DNA of 64,000 nucleotides, from assembly GCA_011033025.1 (NCBI GenBank), contig WFMF01000641.1, positions 1 to 64,000 of the forward strand, read 5' to 3'. The notes under the pieces were generated by a model that did not search any database, was not told the origin of the DNA, and saw nothing but the letters and a program-made list of their open reading frames with translations. The stretch comes from Beroe forskalii. Its lineage: Eukaryota; Ctenophora; Nuda; Beroida; Beroidae. The translations under genes were made by a program, and so were the position numbers. Positions 34,301 through 49,300 of the stretch are shown piece after piece (the first letter of the stretch is position 1; the number at the start of each line of letters is the position of its first letter).

Positions 34301-37300
34301 ACTGAAGTGTTTTTAAAAGTAACTGCTCAGGAAGTGAAGAGACTAGTGGAACCTCATGGGACATGTGAGGATAAAGCGAGCAGATTTGCGAAGTACGGTC
34401 TCCATTACGAGACAGTTAGGGAATGTGTTCAGAGGCAGAAGTTAGATGTTTTGATGGATAGGTGTGGGTGTGTGCCGTGGTATTTGGGTGATAGGTTGGT
34501 GACGCTCAACAAGACGGATATTCTGGATGAGTATATTGAGAGAATTGAGAGTTTGGAGGGGGATGATGAGAGGTTTGATATAGAGGGTGAGAGGAGAAAG
34601 AGGAACGTTAAAAATTATTCTCCATTTTATAAGCCTTGGGAAGATAGAGGAATATTTACGGATAGAAAAATGGATCATCAGAAGCTGAAGGAGAATTTGA
34701 AAGGAAAGAAACGGGTAGGAGAAGATAAAGAAGATGAAGGAGTTAATGAAGAGACAATGAGGAGATTTAAGAGAGATGAAGACAACGTAACAAGTACCCC
34801 GAGTCCATCTACCCCCACACCAGTTTACAAATCCTCCAAATATTCCCACCACATTTGCGGATACGTCGAACAGTATTACTGTCAGAGATCACTTGATACT
34901 CTCATCAGAGACGGAGATTTCACCTTCGAAGCCTGCCCGGAACCCTGCTTATACCACGAGTTTGAAGTGGAAACCTCCACCACGAAATTCCCGCCAACCC
35001 GCGAGTACTATGAGAGATTTATAAAGGAGCGGGTGTTTTTGTACTCGGGTTTACCATCGTATGAATACATCCAAGAAAACATGGCGAGACTGCATATTTA
35101 TTACGATGAACTGAAGGTCGAGAATGTGGAACAAACTAAAGCGTACGATGCCCAGAATTTCGTAGCGGAATTTGGTGGAGTCGTGGATTTGTTTATCGGG
35201 TTTTCTTTTTTCACGGTTTTTCAGCTGATAGAAATAAGTATAGCGTGGGTGATTAATAAGATAACGCCGAAGAAGAAGAGTAAGAATTCGTCGGAAAAGC
35301 CGCACAATGTGATGATGGAAGCTAATGGGCCAGGAACTATTATTGAGAATGAGGCAGCAGTGAAAATGAAGTATGATTTGGATGAAGATTTGTCAAATTC
35401 TTCGTTAACACCGCTGTGAATTGTGAAAAAGGAACTTATATGATTAAGGAATGTCCTAGAAGTAATTTCAACATAAATCCAAGATATATGATAATGAATC
35501 GAAAGAAAATTGCCCTGTTTTTGTGTTAAGCCAATAATCTTGCTAAAGCGACAGAAATGTGTACCGTTCATGATGACAAAATACATGAACCAGAGTTAGA
35601 TACAGATTATGTACGATCAATAATTTAATGAATTGATGCTTATATCTAAAACACAACCACTAGATTGTCTCTAGCCGTGTACTGCTCATATTGAATCTTG
35701 AATTAACAACTCCAGGTCCCTTTTTAAATGCCATGATTACAAGCTAAATTCGATTTATGCTATACCATGGCAGCCAAATAAAATGAACATAAGTTCATTC
35801 TGATGGTTAATAGGGAAAGGCAGACAAAGATCGTCTGAAGTCTGAATGAGAAGATTCTAGATCACCCTCCAAACTATATTTCAATCACAGATCGGGCTAT
35901 GGAATAACAACCAAATGGTTTGCCGCGTAAAATCTCAACTATTTTAACTTAATAGTGTTGAAATTATTCGAGATTGATAAGCATCATAATCGCGATAATA
36001 AGTGTTGAAATTTAAGGATGGGTATCGAGCGATCGAAAGTTTGCAACATAATCATTGTGTATATTGTATACACTGTAATGTATAAATTATACATCCAGGG
36101 TATTGTTTCAAGGGTATTGTTTCTAGAAATAGAAATATTTCATTTCAAGTAAATTTGGGAAATGGAATTTATTGCGTTCACTCAATGTCGAAATAGTTAT
36201 GGCGTGGAACGCGCGCGCGCGTTTGTGAAGAATCAAAATTTGATCAACTCGATTTTCGTGCTTTAAATTCGGTAATTCCTTATGACCAATTGTGAAGCAT
36301 AATGAAATCGTTCCTGATTTCCAAATAAATGACTAATTATTCAATTAATAGCAAAAAGTGGACCATTCGGTGGGTTCATTCATTCAATCAATTAATTCGA
36401 TTCGCGCCAATATTATTGCGAAATGCTCAAAAATCGTGCTCTACGCGCAACTTTAAAATTTGGCGTTCGCGCGCTACGTCAACGGGACAAAAGCCGTTGA
36501 TCTGCTGAATTATGTTCGCGCCAATTTCTGTAAAGCTACATTCTTATATATTTAGCATAGCCAGTGAGTTAACTAGTGCTGTGATAAATTCAAACGTGTA
36601 TAATATAGGAGATATGAGTACTTAAATCAATCACTGTAATGCGATAAAGGGTGATATACCTCCATTTAGTCAATCAATGGAAAATGGCTGAACGAAATAC
36701 AATACATATATCAGCATCTGGTAATAAATGCTATCATGTCACATTTCTTATAGGTGACTTAATTGCAAGAATGCATTATTACGTAACTTAATATGTACAT
36801 TTATGGGTTAAATGTGGACATAGCCTTATCTGACACAGAAGCATACTTACTGAAAATAACTTTATGGTTGAATGTACATGGAGTAAGAAGGCAGGATACA
36901 CATATGGTTGTTTCGGTCTATGGGTATAAATAGAAAGTACATTTTACATACCCAATGCCTTCCTTAGAGTGTATGATGGGCAAATAATGAACGTTGGGAA
37001 TGACAAAAGGGATTTTTGGCCATGTAAAATTAACCTAGGAGCAAATCATGGGTTTAAACAAAAATTACTGGCCAAAACTTGATAAGGGCGGGGCTAAAAA
37101 CCTAGGATCACGTAGGAACCATTGGAAGTCCTTGTAAGGGTCATCGGCACGAAAAAATTTAACATAATCAATGACGAAGTAATACGGAATCCTTCGTTTC
37201 CATAAACGGTTAGCACGGTTAGCAGTGCTAATGGGAGGAATTTTTTTGATACTGGGAGGATTTTGAAATTGCCAAAAATTAAAAAATTGTTTTAAAAATT

Positions 37301-40300
37301 TGCCAGAAAATTAACAATAAGTTACCTAACTAATACAGGTGTGAATGTTACTTCCATATTAGAACATGGGTAAGAAATTTAATTGTGCAATTTTTGTCTA
37401 CAAGTACAATTAAAAGTGAAAATCCTATCAAGGCTACAATTCAGTTTAAATTGTTTAAAATGGATGGCGTTTTGGGGCTTTGTTCTGCTCACTAGCTCAC
37501 TAGTTTTAATTTTCATCTCAGACATTTCTCATCATAAATTAGGTCAAATACTTTGGGATAAGACTTAAATAAGAGTCAAAATCTTATTGAGATGACAATT
37601 CTATTAGGTTGAAAACATTAGGCCGCCCCCAGATTACTGGATTTCAATATCATCTCTGTAAACATTTTTCATTTCAAATACGGCAGATGCTTTGAAATAA
37701 GACTATAAGAGTTAAAATCCTATTGATATGACAATTCTATTCGGTTAAAACGCCCCAGACCCCATGTTTACTGGATTTCATTCTCATCTTTGTGGAAATT
37801 CTTCATTTCAAAAAACGGGTTAAATACTTTGAAATTATTCAGAACTTTTGCATAAATATCCCCCTAATCAGAACTTTTAATAACCTATAAATGAGGGTGA
37901 AAATCCTATTGAGGTGAAAATTTAATCATTAGTATGTTGCAGCCCCAGACCCCTGCCTACTGGATTTCATTATCATCTCTGTAAACATTTTTTCCTTTCA
38001 AATACAGCCTACGGGGCTAAGCAAATGCTTTGAAATTAGACCGAAATAAGAGTTAAAAATCCCTATGGATATGACAATTCTATTCGGTTCAGACCCTGCT
38101 TACTGGATTTCATTCTCATCTTTGTGGAAATTCTTCATTTTAAAAACGGACTCAATACTTTAATACTTAAATGAGACTGAAAATCCTATTGAGGTGAAAA
38201 TTTAATATTATAAGCATCACCTGAATGGATTTATGCTTGTTTGAGATTCTAGACATTTTGCATTTGAAATACCCTGAAATTAGACGGAAGTATAAGTCCT
38301 GTTAGTTCTGAGGGGCTGCCTATTCCAAACAGAATTTCAATTATGGGATATTATGGGAGGAAAAACCTTTTTGGAAGGCAAGACGGAATCGCATAATTTA
38401 ACATGAACTTTATAACATGAATCTCCAGTAAAATTAGTAACTTCTGGATGTCGGTGGGTTTTTGATCCCGTAATTATTAGCACCCACTTCAAGTGGTAAA
38501 CGTCACTCCTAAAATTAGACCACATTACGTCATCATTTCACCATAGTAAACCCTGATAATGACGTCACTCTTAACCACCAATCACTTGCTAATCACGCTT
38601 CTTCTGGTGATTATGAGTTACAGGTGGTTGCATCGATATGTCATTATATATTTCTTAGTTTCCTAGCGATGATTCGCGCACTTGGAGCCAATGAGGCGAA
38701 ATGTTTCGAACATTTGTAATTATAACATCTGCGATACAATTTTGCTATTCCTCAGAATTTTAATTATATTATCATCCCATCGTGACAATAATTTGATTTA
38801 TTGCACTCGGCTACTCCTCGCAAAATGATTCCTTTTGTTGCGTCGATCTGTCACTGAACGAGGTCATATTTTCTCAATGTCCCTTTTGAAGACCTCAACT
38901 AGTGTATAAGTACAAAGATAGGGAAAATTTAATTCTATATTATTATCATATTTTGGACCAAAGTTTTCACTGCCCAATTCTTATGAAATATCACGAGATG
39001 TCCCAACATCTGTTTTTCTGGGTTTCTTTAAAACCAACCTCAACTTTAATCCAATGCAATAACTCATCCTTAACACTATCTAATCAATGATGCACTGAGT
39101 CCTCGGCCTCGGTATTTACCTAGGCTTAAAGTTTTACCGAAGCCTAGGTTACAAAAACTGCCCTCGGTCGATCAGTGTACTTAAAATAGAAGAAATGTGT
39201 TGCCCGAACTTCAGGCCATATTTCTTTTATTTGAAGTAGGCTTATATGAGTTGAAGATAAACATCCTTTTCCTCCCTAAATTGAAATTTCATCTTCGGTA
39301 CTCCGTATTTCATCTTACTTTGGTTTTTTTCAATTTTTGAGGTTAAAAAGTTACTCAACATAGGATTTGCATTTATGTCTCACGAACCATTTTACCAAAT
39401 TTGTCAAGAAAATTATAAAAAAGCATTCTCATTTAAATGATGCAATGCATCGAAAGCGTCAATTAAATGACAAATGTGCATTGAAATCAAGTTATTTCTG
39501 CACTGGTGGACGGCGGTAACGTAATTCTTTCAAAAGAGGTTTTTCCTCTCATTATCAGCATTTGAATTCTCCCATTTCTCAATTGTTATTTAGCTAAATT
39601 TATCAATAGGATTTTACCTTGATTTTAGTTTTATCAATGCTAAGAGTTAAAGGTATTTGACATAAAAATGTGACGCTTAGCGAATTTAAGTAAACATAAT
39701 ATCAAACTTCAAAAGATCATTGGGGTCTGGGGGCGGCAGCCCCCAGAATCCATACATAAGGATCAAATTGAATTGCTAACACAACAGGATTATTACCATC
39801 ATTCTATTCCAACTATATAACAGTTTGGTGTCACATAATAAACAATCAAAATCGCACTTTATCTTCGCTAAGTCCACGACAATTAGTTTATCAAATTTAC
39901 ACGAGAAGTGAAATTTGACGAGTGATGACCAAACCCTCCTACTACTAACACGCCTACCTTGATGAGTGATGGTCAGCCCTCCTACTCCTGCCAAACCTTC
40001 TTTGATGAATGATAACCAGCCCCTCCTTCTCCAACCACGCCTTCCATGACGAGTGATGACCAGCCCCTCCTACTCCTACCACGATTTCCTTGATGAGTGA
40101 TGACCAGTCACTTTTACTCCTACCACGCCTTCCTGGGCTGGTGATGACAAGTCGTTTTTACTCCTACCACGCCTTCCTTAACGAGTAATTACCAACCCCT
40201 CCTTCTCCTACCACGCCTTTCTTGACGAGTGATGATCAGCCCCTCCTAATCCTACCACGCCTTCCTTGACGAGCGATGACCAGCCCCTCCTACTGCTACC

Positions 40301-43300
40301 ACGCCTTCCTTAACGAGTAATTACCAACCCCTCCTTCTCCTACCACGCCTTTCTTGACGAGTGATGACCAGCCCTCCAACTCCCACCACACCTTCGTTCC
40401 TTGACGAGTGATGACCAGCTCCTCCTACTCCAACCGCGCCTTCCTTGACGAGTGATGACCAGACCCTCTTACTCCAACCACGCCTTCCTTGACGAGTGAT
40501 GACCAGCCCCTCCTACTTCTACTACGCCTTCCTTGACGAGTGATGACCAGCCCCTCCTACTCCTACTGCACCTTCCTTGACGAGTGATGACCAGCCCTCC
40601 TACTCCTACCACGCCTTCCTTGACGAGTGATGACCAGCCCCTCCTACTCCTACCACGCCTTCTTTGACGTGTGATGACCAGTCCCTCCTACTCCTACCAC
40701 GCCTTCCTTGACGAGTGACGAACAGCCCCTGCTCCTACCACGCCTTCTCAACGAGTGACTGATCAATGTGCCAATTTATAAAAGTTGAGTACCACCATTC
40801 ACCTGCTGAGATTCCGAACACCTGCTTCACGCCTGAATACACCCGTGAATATGCCACATATGTAGCATATGTATTAAACAATAAGACACATCTTAGTGAC
40901 ATCATTATCAGGGTTTAGAATGGTGAATTGATGACGTCACACAAGTCATGCCTGTGTAAATATAGTGCTTGGGGGACAGCCTGTGTAGCATATAACAACG
41001 TATTAAATATGTGTTTGATGACTTGTATTGTATTACTGTTTGAGTGTTCCCATATTTATGATTTCACGGATCAGGATGTCGTTCAATGAGAGTTGCATGA
41101 TTTTAATAAGGGAGTTGCTAATTAAGTCTCTAAATGGTGAAGACACCAGCAAAAAGCAAAAGTAGAAAGAACCGCATCGTATTTATTAGTACCAACTCCT
41201 CACAAAGACACAAAAGTTTCACATCACAGCGATCTTTTATAAATTGGCAACCAGTGAGTCGTGAAGGTTTTGGTGGCAATAAAATACGCATCGCGATGCG
41301 GTTTTCGGTAAAAACGTTCAAACTTCAGTACTTCAGTGTCTTGTCTAGGTTGTTTGTCTGGTTGAGGATCGTATCGGTTGTCGTGTCTAACAACTGATTG
41401 AACTGCGTAAGATGTTCCAGCAGCATTAGTCTTTCGAACAGGGGATTCAGACTTCTGATTTCTGGAGAACTCAGCTAGAAATTTCAGGCTTCTGATTTCT
41501 GGAGTACTCAGTTAGCAATTTCAGTGATTGAAACCGCTGTACTGATAAACCCCTGCACACAGGAAAAGACACTATGACGGCATCAATTCGTCATTCTATG
41601 CTATGATAATGACGTCATTCTAAACCACTTATTCCAACCCATCTCTAAGAAACAATCAGAGCGGCATTCCTTAAACCGTTCCGAAGAGGTTTTCCTCCGA
41701 AGAGCATCTTTTAAAGAAGGAAGAAGCTTCCTCCTATAAAAGCCACTGATAATGACATTCCATTCATATTTGACTTCCAATGGAAATGGTTTTTCATGCT
41801 GTATCGGCGGCCGTTGGTATACAGCAGTGATTTAATTTTCTCCTTCGAGAGTGGCCTTGTTTGGCCGAAAGGTTGAATTTGAATTTTGGTGTTTTGTTAG
41901 TTTTAGTTATAAGGCTATTCATTTCTTTCCATAAATTTCGATTTCATTTCATCAAACTTATATCCAAAGCAATCGACCAAAAATTTAATTCACGACATGA
42001 ACACGTTATCGGCATTGGTTGAATATGGGATAGGCCTTTGATACAATCATTCTAAGGAACAAGGTGAACGTGATCTTGATCAAAGAAATTAATTCAACTA
42101 ATTTCTCTGATCGCCATTAAATTCATCTAGGTGTGCAAACAGCTGAAAGCTGCAACCATTCCATTAGTTCATCGTAGGGGCAGATTTAATGATATATACG
42201 TGAGCGAATTATTTGTTCATAAGAAGCTTTCAAAAATCATATGATTATCGTCATAACCAGTTGGGTTAACTTGTTTAAGCTGCAAGTTTGCAACACGAGC
42301 CAACATATTACAAAATAATTCTTAAAGTTTATTTTTGTTACAATTGTTTTGTTGCGATTATTATTTTGACCTTCTGAGTTCATCAGGAGCTTTCAAAAAT
42401 CATGTGGTTTAATGGTTTGGTTATAAACTGACTAAAGTAGACCTGCAAGCTTGCAACACAACCTTACGACGACGACGACCCTTTTACCACGTGCATTAGA
42501 ATATAAAAGGTGTTCAAATATTATAATCATCGTCCACAGTTTCAATAATAATAATAAAATGTTTAAGTGACGTCATTATCATGGTTGAGAATGGTGAATA
42601 TAGGTAAATTTAACCGCCTTTTTTTATCAAGCACGGCAAGTCTAGATGCTTCAATTTTAGATTATAATTTGTAAGAGAGCTTTTGATTGGGTCCTGCTAT
42701 TGAATATAATATTAAATAACAAGTAACACACAATCGTCAATCACAACACCACTACGTCTGCTGCATTTTGGTAAGTTTTATTAGGGTCATGATATTTAAT
42801 TATTTAGTTCTGATGACAATTCATGAATATTCATCACGAATCATGTAACTTATATAAACATACGCTTAAAATTGAATTCAGTAAACCTATATTCATTTGT
42901 AGATTTTGACGCGTTTGGAATGACGATTGGTGATCATTTCATCTTAAACATAGGGTAGGGTTGAAAGGATTTTTTGGAAAAGGGCGGCAAGTTTCATTAA
43001 AAAGTCTTTTGCTACAAAATTTCCGGACAGCATCCAAAATAGAGGGGGTCTTCCCCTTGACTAGCTCCTTAGTTAAGGTAGGGGTTATGTTTAGGCTTTG
43101 GGTCAGCTTCCGAAGTGCTTTCGGGTTAGTTCAGGACTCAGGACAGAGGGATTAAGTGTCGTGAGGTCAAGATAAAAAAGTACGCTTTTCCGGAATCGCA
43201 TTCCATCGCCCTCACCCCACGGACTTTATCATTAAAGCCAAAGGCTAGCAGCATACTATAATCTACCTTTTTATTATTTAACATTGCATGCCAGTAACAT

Positions 43301-46300
43301 AGTAAAGTGTTAAACCTTAACTCATATAAATATTATAATTGTAACTACAAACAAGAAGCCTTAATCACGTAAAGTGAGTAAACTACTAAAGATTACAATT
43401 ACAATTATACTTGTTGACTTTGTGTTGTTGGTTCGAGCTTTGTAATTATAAAGTTTATGAGATATTCAATGATCTCTTATATGATGGTAGCTTTGTTAAA
43501 GTTTTTATTTCTTCCGTTCGACTGAGAATGAGGACACCTGTTGTAACTGCTTCTGACGACATCAAGTCTCCTTTCGAAACCCTGATAATGATGCCACTAA
43601 TTCACCATTTTAACCCATGATAAAGACGTCATTGATTCACCAAAAACGCGTGGTAGCGACCTTGTCAATCAGAGCAAAAACAGGGCCCCTTGAAATTGAC
43701 CAATCAGATCGTGAGTTGACCTTCAACTCGTACAGCCTGGTAAACCCACTTTAAAATCACAAGCTCAGTAGTTTGGTAATCATGGTGAATACCTAGTTGC
43801 CTGGTCCCTGCTTCTTACAGCAAGGCTCCAATTCCGATTGTGTTGACACCTTAATCTACTAATTAAAAGGGCACCTAGTCCAATCCTTGCCCTCAATTTC
43901 TTGATTAGGACACACCAGGTCACTCTCATTATGCTAATTATAATTATAACATAGGAATCATTACGCAAAACAGCAAAGTTTGAATGTGAATTGCCCCATT
44001 TCACCAGATTCGACAGCTGAACGTAGGGGTTTGGTTCCAGTTTTACCTTAGAGTTGAGACTTTTATGACTTATGTCTGCATATATCGAAAATTATTAGAA
44101 ACAATTGCTACATTAGGCCAGTCGGAGTTGACACTTTTGTCACTTTTAAATATATGAAACACACATAAAGAAATATAATTATAGATTCGTCCGGGTTATT
44201 GCGTGAGGATTTAGCCAGCGGGAGGGGATAAAAAATAGAGCGATAGACACGCTGGCATAATCCCTCTATCAAATACATTCACTGTCTCTATCACATAGTT
44301 TCAGTGTAATGTACTCCTTTCAAACAACACGCGCTCTTACTCGCAACATGTATACCAAATGTTTCGTTCCCACGAGAATCTCTCTAAACATGTAATTACC
44401 GTCCCGACTACGTGCCACTGTTACTGTACCAAATCAAGGTCACGTGTTGCGCGCGCGCACGTGCCACTGATTTCGGAGCAATATCCTTCAGCAAACGGTT
44501 TCTCATTCTCTCATACACAGTTTTTGCACTTATATTAATTTCTGTTTCGTTTCGCCGTTCTGGCTCTGCTTTACTTGTTAACACGGCGAGAAGAGGTCAA
44601 TTTACCTCTTTTGCATGCTCCTGCAGATTATCGTAATGCCCTAATTTCGTCGATATTGTGTTTGTTGTTTTGATTCTTTGATTGATATTGTTTTTGTTGT
44701 TGCATTTGTTATCGTACAATAGTCCTCTTTGAAACATACTCCTGTTTAATTCATAGACTTATTTCTATTCATTCATGAACCATCCTTCTCCTGCCATCCT
44801 CAAGTCGATTCTGCAAAGTTTCAAATCAACCAATCAAAGCAATGAATCTCTTGAAAAGCTGAAATGCTTGTTCTGCCAATTGTGTTATCAGTTATTTCCA
44901 TTAGTTGTGTTTTTAGACTCTCATGCAATAACCCGGACTCATCTATAATACATAGACACGGTGCTCTCAGAGTCTATTTAATGTAACCCTCGACTTCGTC
45001 TCGGGATTACACAAAAGCATTGCTGCGGCACTCATTATCATTTCAGATAGGGTTCTATAGATAATAATTATGCCACCTCATTACTAAAAGCATTACTGTA
45101 GCATTAGGGGATGATCACTACCTCGCTATAATTATACGCGTCGGCCGTCGTAATTACATTATATACAGTCAACATTATATATTGGCTGCTTCCAGATTCT
45201 AGAACCATAATAATAAGCAGGAACATTTCGAGCAAAATATGCGTTTTATTCGTCAGTGGTCTGAGTGGTTTCAATTTAGTGAAAGCTTTTTAATTGAGTT
45301 TTAATACCTTCCAGGTCAGTGGTGATTGAGTTATAATAATCGGTTTTATGGGGGCAACTGGTGTCCGTTAGCACTAAAAGTGGTCACATGATCGTTTTGT
45401 CACCGATAATTTTGCCGTCGTTTTATATAATCATTAATATGAATCATTACTTTGAAGTCTCGTGAGTATTTTGCTCGGATTTGGTGGTTTATATTTAAAC
45501 GGTTTTACGCCCCGTTGATGCGGCATCACTTGGAATTTGCAGCGGTCGTTGCTTTGTTCACAAATCCAACACTATAGCTATTTCTTTGTTATAACGCCGT
45601 CTTACTGCTTCACGGAAGACAACCCAGAAGGATTAACTGTGTTATTGTTCGCGTATAAGGTTCCAGTCTAAAAGCGTTTAATTGTGTTATTGTTCGAGTA
45701 TTTTGTTCCAGAACGGTTCCGTTCGATATAAAAGCGGTCAATGAACCGATTGTTCCTTATAACAGCCACAAGTTTTCCAGTTTTGCTACCATCTCACACA
45801 GCTGATTTATGTTATTCTGATACAACCATTTTTCAATCAAACGTGTCTGGTTTTGCACTTGTTAACTCTAAACCATCATCTCTCCCACCAGCTTTACCAT
45901 GGAAAACCAAACCTCCCTCTCGTCTTCTGACCCTGGTGACCCCTCCGAAATCCACTTCACTTCCTCCCAACTCATCCCACTCAGTATCTTCTGCTTCTTT
46001 GTAACAATCTTCGGAACTTTCGGCAACTGTACCGTTCTCTACTCCTCCATCCGTTACAATGCAATAAAACTCGATAAAGTCTCGGTTATCTTCGTGCAAA
46101 ACCTTGCTGTAGCTGACATTCTATACACCATCTGCGTCATTTTCCCACAAATGGTAACGTATTTTGCAGGAGGTTGGGTGTTAGGGAAAATCTGGTGCTT
46201 CATAAACGCTCAGATTAGCTTCATCCCTGGGTCTGTAAACGCTCTAACTGTCCTTCTCATAACCTCCTACAGGCTGAGACTCATCACTGATCCATTCTAC

Positions 46301-49300
46301 TCCATCTCAACTAATATTGCTAGAGCTGCTTCTCTCGTAACCTGGATTGTGGGTACAGCAGGGACTATCATTTCTCTGGCATACTCCAGTTCTTCCCAGT
46401 TTAGTCCCACTAACGCTAAGTGTATGACGAGTGTCTATGTGCATGATCAAGGTGCTATGATCCTGCAGATTGCTATCACTGTGATCGTCATGGTTCCTCT
46501 TGTTGTTATCACGGTAGAAAACGTGATTTTGTGTGTTTTTGCGGTTAAAAGTTCGAGGAAGCATTCAGAACATCACACCTTTGACAACTACAAAGCGCTG
46601 GTTTTAGTTTGTTCGCTCTCCGGGGTTTTCATTATTAGTTGGGTGCCCTATGTGCTGTTCAGCATCATGAAGATGAAACATATCAAGACATCGTTAGCTG
46701 TGGATCTTTTGTCAATTCACTGTATTTTTATCAATTCGGTGGCTAATCCAATCCTGTATTCGATTACCAACCGACGGTTTGGGAGCTACCTTAGGAAATC
46801 ACTGAGGGATTTGTTTTGTTGTGCTCAGCTGAAGGCTTCAGATTTGATTCTGTCTTCAGCAGCGGCAAGACATGCAGAAGATGTGGGTTATGAGGTGAAA
46901 TCTGGGGAGGTGAAGTCGAAGGAAGTGCAGAAGAAGGTGCCCATTTTCAAGTGAAAAACTAATCATCAAAGGGAAATCTGGGGAGGTGAAATCGAAGGAA
47001 GTGCAGAAAAAGGCCCCCATTTTCAAGTGAGAAACTAATAACAGAGCGAAAGCTGGGGAGTGAATTCTGGGAAAGAGAAGTCGAGAGAAGAGAGGAAGTG
47101 CAGAAGAAGGTCCTGATTTCCAAATGAGATAATCATTATCCACATTACTTCTCAGGAATGATAAACATACAACATCCCGAAAGAACCACCTACAAGATTT
47201 GAACGGTGGAAATTTGAACAGTGAAATACATTCGACGTCAGAAAATATGGCGTTTTGGGATGAACTTAGAAACAGTAACGATAACAGTTACGATTCAAAA
47301 GAATCCCTTTGTATTTGAATTTTTCGATAAGGACAAGTGGCCGATATTGTAGAATATTCCTTGAGAAACTGCTGGCCCTTCAAGTGCCAATAATTTGTTT
47401 GATTTTAAACTAAAACTTTGAAGATTATGTATCTTATAATGTTAAAGAATTGAACGTCTTTAATTAATCTGCTTTTGTGTCATTATTATTGTAGTTACAT
47501 TTAAAAAGTGATATCTGAATATTTTCTGTATTTTCAAGGGTTACTGATGATAAATCATATCAATTTATTGAAACATATATTCGATGTTTATCACTCACCT
47601 CGAGCTTGGCAGCCATATGTAGAGCAGTAACTCCCACCAGTTGAAGCTTGTCTTTAGTGATATCATGCCGCTTAGATAGAAACCTGAAATTTAATATAGT
47701 TTCGTTCATCTACTCCAGCTGAAAATTAATTAAATCATTAGGATTAAAATTACGGTAAATTTCAGACTAAGGATTTTGGTAGTTATTAATTGAGCAAGAT
47801 AATTGAAAATAATAGCCGTTTCTTGAGCTAATGAAATAATTTTGCGATAGTATCTATTACTTCAATTGGATAAGTAGTGATTGAATGGGTTATCTCAACG
47901 AAAACAAGAATGGCAATCCTTTTCACACAGGAAATTGGTTAACGGCGCGGGGGGGGGGGAATGGTAAGATAAAATAAGGAATCGTGAAATTAAATCAAAT
48001 TTCATTTCAAATTATTAAGAAAATATTAAAGTTCAAGATCATTTCAACATGATCATATGGCGTTATGGTCCCTGAAAATTAATTGACATAATCGATAAAC
48101 ATTACACAGCGGTCGCCTATTTCCCCTGCAGGTTGTATAAGATGGTAAGATTCATCATTGCACTAAATTTCAATTGAAAGCACTTCATTTGGAATCTTTG
48201 AAAAAAAAGGGGGGGGTGTAGTGTGTGATAAATGATCACATCAACATACAATACAACTAATGAAAAATATTTCCCAAGAGATCAGACAAAAACGTTGAAT
48301 TTGTAAGGAATAACAAGCTTTTCACACAGGAAATTGGTTGACGGCCGGGGGGGAATGGTAAGATATATCGCATAATACACCACTTATTGAATGTTAATCA
48401 ATTATCTTAAATAAGGAATCGTGAAATTAAATCAAACTTCATTTCAAAATAGTTAAAGATCATTTCAGAATGATCTACTTGCATCTGGCGATATTGTCCC
48501 TGAAAATTAATTGACATGATTGATAAAAATCGGTAACCTTTTTGCCCAGCAGGTTGTAAAAGATGATAAGATTCATCATTGCACTAAATTTCAACTGAAA
48601 GCATTTCAAAAAAAAAGGGGGGGGGTAGTGTGTGATAAATGGTCACATTTTACCAATTTAAATATTGATACCATTTTACATATTACATGGTTATAGTAAA
48701 ATCTTATCAGAATTAAAATATTTAACCATAGTTTCAAAATATGATTTTTTTACTTGTATCCAGTGTTTTATATGAATCATCCCGATCCATATAAATACTC
48801 CAGATTAAAACAACAACCATGCCATGCACGATTCAAGTGATGTCCTGTGACCCAGCCTCCACGGGGCTGGGTCCAGATCCTTTGAGCAGATTCCATTTCA
48901 TGGGGTGGAGCCCCTCTCTTCTTGCAATAGCAAATAACAATTACCTGTACCAATTACAGACTGCAATTACCTGTACACAGTCTACACACCTGTTATAGAC
49001 CCAGGCTATTTCAGGGATTACTATAATCATTACCTGTCTATATAGTCCATAGAAAGGTAGTAAGTCTCTCTATTCAGACAAGACTGTTCTGCAACCTGGA
49101 TAAAGTAAACGAATACAGTATACTCAACAGATCAATCATCAATGTAACTGTTTCCTCAAACAATGGAATCCCAAAATTGAATTGGAGATATGGGGCACTG
49201 AGATTGTGTAATTGCAGCAAAAAAGTTTTGAATTTATGTCGATAACAGCTACATTTCAAGATCTATATGGCTGTCTTATCTGATGATTTACCTCAACCAG

